A stretch of DNA of 32,012 bases, taken from Actinomycetota bacterium (lineage in GTDB: Bacteria > Actinomycetota > Acidimicrobiia > Acidimicrobiales > Ilumatobacteraceae). The notes beneath the pieces are model-generated. The model worked only from the letters and a program-made list of their open reading frames with translations, had not been told where the DNA came from and made no database searches. Made by a program: the position numbers and the translations under genes. The DNA is taken from the NCBI GenBank assembly GCA_947454105.1, contig CANGIP010000020.1, positions 1-32,012 on the forward strand, written 5' to 3'. Below are positions 23,928 to 30,590 of the stretch, in pieces (positions within the stretch are counted from its first letter, which is position 1; each line of letters starts with the position of its first letter).

Positions 23928-25370
23928 ATGACTAATAACTCATCGGGTAATTCAAATTGGGGCAGCAAGAATCAGCGTGACAACGCGCCCCGGCCGGTGA
24001 TGAATCGTGTACCACCGCACAACCTCAGTGCTGAAGAGTCGTTGCTTGGTGCAATGTTGTTATCGCGCGATGCCGTGAACACAGTGTCTGAAGCTGGCGT
24101 CCATGTCGAACACTTTTACAAGCCAGGACACCAACATATTTTTGACGCGATGCGTTCACTGTTGGCTGGCGGTGACCCGATCGACCCCGTCACAGTCGCC
24201 GACGAACTACGTCGCATTGGTTTGCTTGAAGAAATTGGTGGCCTCGACTTTTTGCTGCAACTGCAAAACTCAACGCCGGTCATTGGCAACGTTGGTCGTT
24301 ATTCAAAGATTGTGATGGACACCGCTGCATTGCGTCGTCTCATTGGTGTCGCGAGCGAAATTGCCGAGATCGCCTACACCGAACCTGATGATGTAGCTCG
24401 GGCGCTCGATGAAGCCGAGTCACGAGTATTCGCGGTTGCTGAAGAACGAGTCACCGATTCGACACGACAGATCAACGATCTTTTGGGTTTAGCAACTGAA
24501 GAATTAGAGAAGCGGTTCGAAAGCAAAGTGACACTCACTGGTGTGCCAACTGGGTTCACCGATCTCGATGACATCATTCTCGGATTGCAACCCGCCTCGT
24601 TGGTCATTGTTGGTGCTCGCCCGGCAATGGGTAAGACCGCGTTCGCTCTCAACATTGCGAGCAATGTGGCACAAACAACCAACTTGCCAGTTCTTGTTTT
24701 CTCACTCGAAATGAGCCACACCGAATTGACGATGCGCTTTTTGTCGAGTGAAGCCGAAGTTGATTCGAAGCGTTTACGAACCGGAAATATCAGTGAGCCC
24801 GAGTGGAGCAAGATCAACCTTGCAGTTGGTCGACTCGACAACCGTTTGTTGTTCCTCGATGACAACGCCAGTGTGACCGTGATGGAAATTCGTGCCAAGG
24901 CCCGCCGGCTGAAAGCCAAGTACAACGGACTTGGCCTCATTGTTATTGACTATTTGCAATTGATGAGTGGCAACAACAGTGAGAGTCGTCAACTTGAAGT
25001 CAGCGAGATCAGCCGTAACCTCAAAATTTTGGCTCGCGAACTTGATGTGCCTGTGATGGCGTTGAGTCAGCTCAGTCGTCGTCTTGAAGAACGCCAAGAT
25101 AAGCGACCGCAATTGTCAGACTTACGTGAATCAGGTTCGCTCGAACAGGACGCCGACATCGTCATGTTCTTGCACCGACCCGAGATGTATCGCAATGAAA
25201 AAGGTGAGACCTCAGAGAACGCCGAAAAGGGCGTTGCTGAAGTAATTATTGGTAAGCACCGTGCCGGACCGACGGGCATTGTGAAGTTGGCCTTCTTTGG
25301 CGAGTACACGCGTTTTCGCAATATGGCCAAGAACTTCCAGGCCGATTCACCAAACGACAATCACGACTAA
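23928..25370 (+). CDS. dnaB: Replicative DNA helicase
   Basis: The product has 480 residues from ATG 23928, which has AGAGG just upstream. An in-frame ATG at 23784 is rejected because it would run through the terminator. The N-terminal primase-interacting domain (about 28-130) includes PPHNLSAEESLLGAMLLS. The RecA-like motor has Walker A GARPAMGKT (229-237), SLEMSHTELTMR, Walker B LIVIDYLQLM and the arginine-finger region SGSLEQDADIVMFLHR. No intein interrupts the gene. DnaB is the hexameric helicase that unwinds DNA ahead of the replisome. It follows rplI in many bacteria, as here. Confidence 0.98.
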   Translation: MTNNSSGNSNWGSKNQRDNAPRPVMNRVPPHNLSAEESLLGAMLLSRDAVNTVSEAGVHVEHFYKPGHQHIFDAMRSLLAGGDPIDPVTVADELRRIGLLEEIGGLDFLLQLQNSTPVIGNVGRYSKIVMDTAALRRLIGVASEIAEIAYTEPDDVARALDEAESRVFAVAEERVTDSTRQINDLLGLATEELEKRFESKVTLTGVPTGFTDLDDIILGLQPASLVIVGARPAMGKTAFALNIASNVAQTTNLPVLVFSLEMSHTELTMRFLSSEAEVDSKRLRTGNISEPEWSKINLAVGRLDNRLLFLDDNASVTVMEIRAKARRLKAKYNGLGLIVIDYLQLMSGNNSESRQLEVSEISRNLKILARELDVPVMALSQLSRRLEERQDKRPQLSDLRESGSLEQDADIVMFLHRPEMYRNEKGETSENAEKGVAEVIIGKHRAGPTGIVKLAFFGEYTRFRNMAKNFQADSPNDNHD

Positions 25371-25385
25371 AAATTTTTGGCGAGA

Positions 25386-25940
25386 TCAGCCAGCCGGTAT
25401 TTCGAGAGCGTCACCTTCAGGTTGCCAAATTTTTGCACCAAATTGTTTTTCCATTGGTGGATTCGGATCGAGCAATAGTTCCATCGCGTGGAGTTTTTCT
25501 TCATCGGTGAATTCGCGCAGGTTCAAACAGAATTCAACGGTGTTGCCTTCGGGATCACGGATATAAATCGAACGACAAAATTCGTGATTCACTTCAAGCA
25601 CGGTGTGGCCGTGGGCGCGCCAGTTCTCGCGGCGATCTTCGAGGTGTTCAGCTGTTGGTGAGTTAAACGCGAAGTGATTGGCCCACCACGGTAAGCCCGC
25701 TGCTTTGTTGAGATTAGTTTCGAATCCTTCAAGGCTTTCCACGTGAATGTTCCAGAACGCGATCATTCCTTGTTCGCCGGCTTCGTTCTTACCGGTCGAA
25801 TAAAAGAAGTGCTTGCTGTACCCACCTTCAGGTGTGGGCGCGGTCACGGTCTTCACCAATTCAAAACCCATGACTTGGGTGTAGAAGTCGTAATTGGCCT
25901 GGACATCATTGATGGCAATAGCAACGTGGTGAAATCCCAT
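25386..25940 (-). CDS. VOC family (glyoxalase/dioxygenase-like) protein
   Basis: The product has 184 residues from the ATG at 25938-25940, giving MGFHHVAIAINDVQANYDFY, the canonical first betaalphabetabetabeta unit with a metal-ligand histidine. Longer starts (25958, 26003) would overlap the upstream toxin gene. The second unit contains HTVLEVNHEFCRSIYIRDPEGNT with the ligand glutamate in VEFCLNL. Related proteins are glyoxalases, ring-cleaving dioxygenases or fosfomycin-type enzymes; the sequence does not decide which. The gene is convergent with dnaB, separated by 15 bases, and begins four bases after hepT ends. Confidence 0.85.
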   Translation of the reverse strand: MGFHHVAIAINDVQANYDFYTQVMGFELVKTVTAPTPEGGYSKHFFYSTGKNEAGEQGMIAFWNIHVESLEGFETNLNKAAGLPWWANHFAFNSPTAEHLEDRRENWRAHGHTVLEVNHEFCRSIYIRDPEGNTVEFCLNLREFTDEEKLHAMELLLDPNPPMEKQFGAKIWQPEGDALEIPAG

Positions 25941-25944
25941 AGGT

Positions 25945-26322
25945 TCAGTATGACGCATTCTCAAGGTCGGCGAAAGACCTGAACTGCCAAGTGGTGCCCT
26001 CATCGGAGAGAATCTGGCGAATCACGATTTCAAGTTGATCAAGGTCGTGCTTCACCGTGTTTTCTAAAATTGAGAAATCAACTCCGAAGTAATCATGAGC
26101 AATTCGGTTTCGAACGGCCATTGTTTGCAGTACGGGGAAGTTCGGATACTGGCGTGTTATCGAAGAATCAACTTTCTTCAGGCTTTCACCGATCACGATG
26201 AGACGCATGCAAACGGCGTCGTAGGCGATGGTTTCGCTTAATGGCATCAAATCCAGATGGCTTCGAATCGCGCTAATGGAATCAAGTGCTTGATTGAGAG
26301 CTGCTGCGTTGCTTGGTTTCAT
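25945..26322 (-). CDS. hepT: HepT-type HEPN ribonuclease toxin
   Basis: The 125-residue all-helical HEPN (DUF86) protein carries the catalytic motif Rx4HxY as RNRIAHDY (Arg71, His76, Tyr78). In characterised MntA-HepT pairs this family cleaves RNA, and the antitoxin silences it by attaching AMP to the motif tyrosine. All three residues are present, so the toxin should be active and modifiable. Its ATG overlaps the antitoxin stop by four bases (26319-26322), the usual antitoxin-first order. The C-terminus (about 110-125) shows no recognisable motif. Confidence 0.93.
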   Translation of the reverse strand: MKPSNAAALNQALDSISAIRSHLDLMPLSETIAYDAVCMRLIVIGESLKKVDSSITRQYPNFPVLQTMAVRNRIAHDYFGVDFSILENTVKHDLDQLEIVIRQILSDEGTTWQFRSFADLENASY

Positions 26323-26831
26323 AATGGTTGGACATCCTTCTTGACTGAGGGTTGGACATGGGGTTTGAGCGATTTTGGATCACCGAGATCGACGGGGAAG
26401 TGCAGTAGTTCGCTGAGCTGATTTTGCAATGCAACAATGGTGAACAAGCCAGTGTTTGGTCCGAAGTCGACCAGGATGTCGATGTCACTGTCAGGTCGAG
26501 TTTCGCCCCGGGCAACGCTGCCGAAGATGCGCACGTTGCTGGCATGATGCTCGGCGACAAGATCAAGGATTCGCTGTCGATGTTTGACGAGGGCCCGTGT
26601 TTGTGCCGAATCGGGAAGTGTGGGGTGACGGTAGGTGTTCGTGGGGACACGAATGATGAAGTCGAGACCAGCAGCCTCGATCAACATGAGAAATGTTTCT
26701 GCTCCAGGCTCGCGGCGACCCCGTTCGTAAGCGCTGATCACCGACTGGGTAATTCCGGATCGAGTCGAGAGTTGGGACTGGGTGAGTCCTCCGAGTTGGC
26801 GGGCGTCTCGCAGCACTTGAGCAAAGTTCAT
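26319..26831 (-). CDS. mntA: MntA-type nucleotidyltransferase antitoxin fused to an XRE DNA-binding domain
   Basis: The 170-residue product has two parts. Residues 1-60 form an XRE helix-turn-helix (GLTQSQLSTRSGITQSVISA). Residues 82-165 form a minimal nucleotidyltransferase with GSx10DxD as Gly104-Ser105 and Asp116-x-Asp118 (GSVARGETRPDSDIDIL). Such enzymes transfer AMP to HepT and block its RNase site. The fused DNA-binding head implies that the antitoxin also represses its own promoter, consistent with the palindrome at 26839-26858. No Shine-Dalgarno sequence precedes the ATG; the -10 element TATATT ends six bases before it, so the transcript is probably leaderless. Confidence 0.93.
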   Translation of the reverse strand: MNFAQVLRDARQLGGLTQSQLSTRSGITQSVISAYERGRREPGAETFLMLIEAAGLDFIIRVPTNTYRHPTLPDSAQTRALVKHRQRILDLVAEHHASNVRIFGSVARGETRPDSDIDILVDFGPNTGLFTIVALQNQLSELLHFPVDLGDPKSLKPHVQPSVKKDVQPL

Positions 26832-26837
26832 AAGCCA

Positions 26838-26858
26838 AATATAGCGGATACGCTATAT
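26838..26858 (-). promoter_or_regulatory. Palindromic operator overlapping the leaderless toxin-antitoxin promoter
   Basis: ATATAGCG-GATA-CGCTATAT (26839-26858) is a perfect 8-base inverted repeat with a 4-base spacer, typical for an XRE dimer. On the minus strand the -10 candidate TATATT (26838-26843) overlaps one arm and ends six bases before the antitoxin ATG, so a bound repressor would block RNA polymerase. The palindrome begins eight bases upstream of the gene. Confidence 0.75.
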
Positions 26859-26901
26859 ATATCGACACCAGTTCGGCAGATTCTTTATGTGCGGGTGCTG
26901 G

Positions 26902-26907
26902 CACAAT
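26902..26907 (+). promoter_or_regulatory. Candidate leaderless -10 element of the small membrane protein gene
   Basis: CACAAT (four of six matches to TATAAT) ends exactly six bases before ATG 26914, and no ribosome site is visible. This mirrors the spacing of the divergent toxin-antitoxin promoter. No good -35 sequence was seen. Confidence 0.4.
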
Positions 26908-26913
26908 AGAGAC

Positions 26914-27123
26914 ATGCTGTTCGGAGACGCCAAGACATTGTTGGGCTGGCTCATTTTGGCTTTAGGTGGCGCACTTTTCGCCGGCAATCTTTTGGCCATT
27001 GTCAAACCACCGCCGGCTCCGAAAGATGGCGATCTTCCACGAGCGCCGTTGAGCCGCAGTATTTTCATGGGTGCACTTGGATTCATTGCCGCCATCTGGG
27101 CTCTAGCCACACTTCTGTCGTAA
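26914..27123 (+). CDS. Small two-helix membrane protein
   Basis: The product has 69 residues from ATG 26914. An upstream in-frame ATG at 26887 is less likely because it would overlap the probable promoter. Two hydrophobic helices (about 9-29 and 47-68) flank a Pro-rich loop, KPPPAPKDGDLP. I do not recognise a family. The gene is nine bases upstream of the HD hydrolase gene and probably co-transcribed with it. Confidence 0.7.
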   Translation: MLFGDAKTLLGWLILALGGALFAGNLLAIVKPPPAPKDGDLPRAPLSRSIFMGALGFIAAIWALATLLS

Positions 27124-27132
27124 GGACCCATC

Positions 27133-27729
27133 ATGAGCGAGCAACGTCTGCAACAACAACTGAACTTCTTGATGGAGATCGATCAGCTCAAACAAATTGA
27201 ACGGCAAACAGCTATCACTGGCGGTTCACGACGTGAGAACACCGCCGAACATTCGTGGCATTTGGCGATGTATGCACTGGTGTTACAAGAGTGGAGCAAT
27301 GCCGACGTCGATATCGCGCATGTACTTGCACTGTGTTTGGTACACGACATTGTTGAAATTGATGCGGGCGACACTTTTGCGTACGACACCTCTGGTTATG
27401 CCGATAAAGACGAACGCGAGCAGAAAGCCGCTGATCGAATTTTTGGTTTGTTACCCGACGATCAACGCGATCGCCTTCGTTCATTGTGGAACGAGTATGA
27501 GGCTCAAGAAACTCCCGAGAGTCAATTTGCAAACGCAGTTGACCGCATGCAGCCAGCGATGCTCAATCATCACGCTGGAGATGAGTCGCCTTGGAAGCGT
27601 CATGGAGTGAGTTATCCGCAGGCTGTGAAGCGCCTCTCACCAATTGGCGACGGTTCGTCTGCTCTGTGGAGCCACACCGAAATGTTGATTAAACAAGCAC
27701 GCGAGCGCGGGCAGTTGACCGAAAGCTAG
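27133..27729 (+). CDS. HD-domain hydrolase (YfbR/YGK1-like, probable 5'-deoxynucleotidase)
   Basis: The 198-residue product has the HD set: His40 in NTAEHSWHLAM, His71-Asp72 in LVHDIVEIDAGDT and Asp137 in AVDRMQPAML. This pattern and length match the YfbR/HDDC2 family, which removes phosphate from deoxynucleoside 5'-monophosphates. Substrate specificity is inferred from the family. It follows the small membrane protein by nine bases and its stop overlaps the convergent unknown gene by four bases. Confidence 0.88.
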   Translation: MSEQRLQQQLNFLMEIDQLKQIERQTAITGGSRRENTAEHSWHLAMYALVLQEWSNADVDIAHVLALCLVHDIVEIDAGDTFAYDTSGYADKDEREQKAADRIFGLLPDDQRDRLRSLWNEYEAQETPESQFANAVDRMQPAMLNHHAGDESPWKRHGVSYPQAVKRLSPIGDGSSALWSHTEMLIKQARERGQLTES

Positions 27730-28496
27730 TTGGCGTTGATGCCTTCGGCGGCAATCACGGTTCCATCAATAACTGTCAACAACATGTAGGTTCCCGTCAC
27801 GAGGGCCGATAAATCAGTTTTCGGAATCACAAATTCTGCGATGTTTGATTGCGCGAGCTCAAAGTATTTAGCGGCTGAGATTGCTGTGTTTGCGTCTGAT
27901 GTCGTGCGCAGAGAAACATAGATCAGCGAACTGACATAGGCGGGATACAACTGCTGCCCTGAAGTGACTGGAATCGTTTCATCGGTTGACGATCGAATAT
28001 CGAAAGTAAAACCTTGTTCGGTCTCATCGTTGACTGACACCAAATAGCCAACATAGAAACCATCAGGCAAGTTGCCATTGATGTAGCTATTTTCAACAGT
28101 GGTTGCGTCAACTTGTGAAATTGTGTCCGGCAGTTGCGGTGGTTCAACCCCAGTCCAGTCATCAATTACTTGATCGACATCAAGATCGCCAAGAGTGTCG
28201 CTGTGAACCGTGACTGGATTTCCGAGATTGCTTGGGTCGGTCGCAGATGGAACCGTCGCGATCGCGTCAGTGTTGATGGGGGCAGTACCAAGATCAAGAC
28301 CCGGAGCAACTGTTGTTGTGTCAATAGAGATTGGTGTGGTTTTTGTCGTTGGCGATTTCTGCATCTGGGCAATCAGCAATACGCCGGCAGCGACAAACAC
28401 GAAGATCAAAAAGATTGCGGGACCACGAGCCTTATGGTGAGATCTCTGCGCCTTCTTTTTGCGCCGCTTCTTTGCTTTTGCTCGTGCGTTAGCCAC
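27726..28496 (-). CDS. Membrane-anchored extracytoplasmic protein, unknown function
   Basis: The product has 256 residues from GTG at 28494-28496. Residues 2-25 are strikingly rich in Lys, Arg and His (KAKKRRKKKAQRSHHKAR). One membrane helix follows (about 27-45), then a Thr/Pro-rich linker and an extracytoplasmic domain (about 105-256) that looks beta-rich. I recognise no family. CACAAT ends six bases before the GTG, so it may have its own leaderless promoter, although it also lies only 18 bases after coaA. The basic start with a single helix would suit a protein anchored near the nucleoid or ribosomes. Confidence 0.78.
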   Translation of the reverse strand: MANARAKAKKRRKKKAQRSHHKARGPAIFLIFVFVAAGVLLIAQMQKSPTTKTTPISIDTTTVAPGLDLGTAPINTDAIATVPSATDPSNLGNPVTVHSDTLGDLDVDQVIDDWTGVEPPQLPDTISQVDATTVENSYINGNLPDGFYVGYLVSVNDETEQGFTFDIRSSTDETIPVTSGQQLYPAYVSSLIYVSLRTTSDANTAISAAKYFELAQSNIAEFVIPKTDLSALVTGTYMLLTVIDGTVIAAEGINAN

Positions 28497-28514
28497 GGTT
28501 CAATTGTGGCAGAT

Positions 28515-29441
28515 TTAGAGTTTGCGCAGGCGGACATCGGAAACCCGATGGTCTTCGCCTTTGCGCAAAATGAGCGAAGCGCGATCACGAGTTGGCTCAA
28601 TATTCTCTTTGAGGTTGAGTCCGTTGATGCCCTTCCAGATACCGCGAGCTGTGGCAGTTGCTTCTTCACGAGACAATTGGGCGAAATGCTGGAAGAAACT
28701 GTTCGGGTCTTGGAAGACCGAATCGCACAGACTCAAGAAGCGGTTGACGTACCAATTCTCAATATCTGCTTCAAGGGCATCGATGTAAATTGAGAAGTCG
28801 AAGTAGTCGCTCACGAACTCGGTGGCTTCGTTACCTGGCGCGCCGACTTGTAAAACGTTGAGTCCTTCAAGAATCAAAATGTCGGGCTGACAAACAGTGA
28901 CATTTTCACCTTCAACGATGTCGTATACAACGTGGCTGTAGACGGGAGCATCAAGAGTTGGCTGACCACTCTTCAGATCGCGCAAGAATTTCAACAGCGC
29001 ACGCGTGTCGTAACTTTCGGGGAAACCCTTGCGATTCATAATGCCGCGCTCTTCAAGCACATGGTTCGGATGCAAAAATCCGTCAGTTGTAATGAGGTCA
29101 ACTTTGGGGTGATCTGGCCAACGAGCAAGAAGTGCTTGCAAGATACGCGCGAAGGTGCTTTTGCCAACGGCAACTGAACCAGCGACGCCAATGACGTAGG
29201 GGACCTTCGGTGAGAGTGTTCCTAAAAACGTTGCGCTGACTTTGTGCAAGTTCTGAGTTGCCGAGACATAAAGATTCAACAATCGGGTGAGTGGCAAGTA
29301 GACAGCAGCAACTTCATCGAGGTCAATGCGCTCGTTGATACCGCGAAGATCTTCAAGATCGGCCTCGCGAAGGGTCATCGGAGTCGCCGCACGAAGGTCG
29401 GCCCACTGCTGTCGATCGAAAGTGACATAGCGTTCGCCCAC
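28515..29441 (-). CDS. coaA: Type I pantothenate kinase
   Basis: The product has 308 residues from GTG 29439-29441. The prokaryotic PanK I family is shown by the P-loop [12 protein letters not shown] (85-96), TTDGFLHPN and the LRDLKSG segment. [21 protein letters not shown] and the C-terminal FWNRF-like region also fit. It phosphorylates pantothenate with ATP, the first and committed step of coenzyme A synthesis, and is typically feedback-inhibited by CoA. It is cytoplasmic. The gene lies 59 bases downstream of map in the same direction. Confidence 0.95.
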   Translation of the reverse strand: MGERYVTFDRQQWADLRAATPMTLREADLEDLRGINERIDLDEVAAVYLPLTRLLNLYVSATQNLHKVSATFLGTLSPKVPYVIGVAGSVAVGKSTFARILQALLARWPDHPKVDLITTDGFLHPNHVLEERGIMNRKGFPESYDTRALLKFLRDLKSGQPTLDAPVYSHVVYDIVEGENVTVCQPDILILEGLNVLQVGAPGNEATEFVSDYFDFSIYIDALEADIENWYVNRFLSLCDSVFQDPNSFFQHFAQLSREEATATARGIWKGINGLNLKENIEPTRDRASLILRKGEDHRVSDVRLRKL

Positions 29442-29500
29442 GGGTCATCACGCTACGGGCTGAATGAGGTATTTAGCGACTTGGGCTGGGGGTTTGCCCG

Positions 29501-30496
29501 CTATGGCTTGCGGGGTGACACGGCTTTGTCGCCACCAGTGAGAACTTCGCAACCAGTCTCGGTGACCAAGATGGTGTGTTCAAATTGAGCGGTGCGCTTG
29601 CCATCGGCTGTGACCGCAGTCCAGTCATCGTCCCACATATGAAACTGGTACGTACCAAGCGTGATCATGGGCTCGATTGTGAAGACCATTCCGGGCTTCA
29701 TGATCATGTTGTTTCGAGAGTCGAAGTAGTGCAGAACTTGAATGTCGGTGTGGAACTGCTCGCCAATTCCGTGACCGATGAAAGCGCGCACAACGCCCAT
29801 GCGGTGAATCTTGGCGTGATCTTCGATTGCTTTACCGATATCACTGAGCGGACGATCGGGCTTCACGGCCTCAATGCCGAGCCACAAACATTCTTCGGTG
29901 ACTTTGACAAGTTTGCGATCAATGTCGCTCACATTGCCGACAAGGAATGTTGCGTTGGTGTCGCCGTGAACCCCGTTGACATAACACGTGACGTCAAGAT
30001 TGATAATGTCGCCGTCTTCAATAATGGTGTCGTCGGGAATTCCGTGACAAATCACTTCGTTCAGTGATGTGCAGACGCTCTTGGGATAGCGGTGATAGTT
30101 GAGCGGACTTGGGTATGCGCCACGTTCAACGGTGAGATCGTGCACGAAGATGTCGATGTCGTTCGTGGTCATGCCTGGCTGAACGTATTCGCCGGCAAGA
30201 CGCAAGATGTCGGTGGCCATATCGCACGCATAACGCATGCGCTCGATGATCTCGGGAGTCTTGACGCGAGGTTCGTTCCAGCGCGGCACTTCACCGGTGT
30301 CGGCGTAAGGGGGCTTGACGATGTTGGCGGGAACGGTGCGCATGGGGGAGATAAATCCCGGGGCGATGCGACCTTCGAGTCCTTTGTGGCAGCGCTTGTA
30401 CTTGCGGCCTGAACCACACCAGCAGTCATCGTTGGACTGGGGGAGAACCGCCGGAGCCTTGGCCCGCGTCCGAGGGGTTGACTCTGAACCGTTCAT
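29501..30496 (-). CDS. map: Type I methionine aminopeptidase with N-terminal SEC-C zinc motif
   Basis: The product has 331 residues from ATG 30494-30496. Residues 25-37 form a SEC-C zinc motif (CWCGSGRKYKRCH), the metal-binding tail best known from SecA. A linker (38-75) leads to the pita-bread catalytic domain. The dinuclear metal ligands are present: Asp168 and Asp179 (NLDVTCYVNGVHGD), His242 (GHGIG), Glu275 (IEPM) and Glu306 (FEHT); the substrate histidine is in CHGIP. It removes the N-terminal methionine of new proteins. The SEC-C part may help ribosome docking. In many bacteria it is the essential Map; actinobacteria often have several. Confidence 0.95.
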   Translation of the reverse strand: MNGSESTPRTRAKAPAVLPQSNDDCWCGSGRKYKRCHKGLEGRIAPGFISPMRTVPANIVKPPYADTGEVPRWNEPRVKTPEIIERMRYACDMATDILRLAGEYVQPGMTTNDIDIFVHDLTVERGAYPSPLNYHRYPKSVCTSLNEVICHGIPDDTIIEDGDIINLDVTCYVNGVHGDTNATFLVGNVSDIDRKLVKVTEECLWLGIEAVKPDRPLSDIGKAIEDHAKIHRMGVVRAFIGHGIGEQFHTDIQVLHYFDSRNNMIMKPGMVFTIEPMITLGTYQFHMWDDDWTAVTADGKRTAQFEHTILVTETGCEVLTGGDKAVSPRKP

Positions 30497-30528
30497 CGCC
30501 CACCACTCTACCCACCCCTCACTTTCCG

Positions 30529-30577
30529 CCACTTTGGAATTTGGCTACCGCCTAGCGGCAAGCAAATTCCAAAGTGG
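30529..30577. repeat. Long perfect inverted repeat between the surface protein gene and map
   Basis: CCACTTTGGAATTTG (30529-30543) and CAAATTCCAAAGTGG (30563-30577) are perfect 15-base complements. The 19-base centre holds a smaller hairpin CCGC-CTA-GCGG. It begins 13 bases after the stop of the surface protein gene (minus strand) and could terminate that transcript, but no T-run follows on either strand. It may instead be a dispersed palindromic repeat. The map promoter must lie in or near it. Confidence 0.75.
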
Positions 30578-30590
30578 TGAGTTATTACCG

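Noticed and set aside
25941..26003. Longer start for the VOC protein
   Set aside because: It would overlap the hepT coding region by up to 59 bases, and the VOC fold begins exactly at the ATG at 25938-25940.
28134..28793. 219-codon plus-strand open frame across coaA and the unknown anchored protein
   Set aside because: It spans two real minus-strand genes, has no recognisable motif and no ribosome site.
29461..29500. Terminator hairpin after map (GGGC with GCCC)
   Set aside because: It has only four pairs with a nine-base loop and no T-run; coaA follows within 59 bases and is probably co-transcribed.
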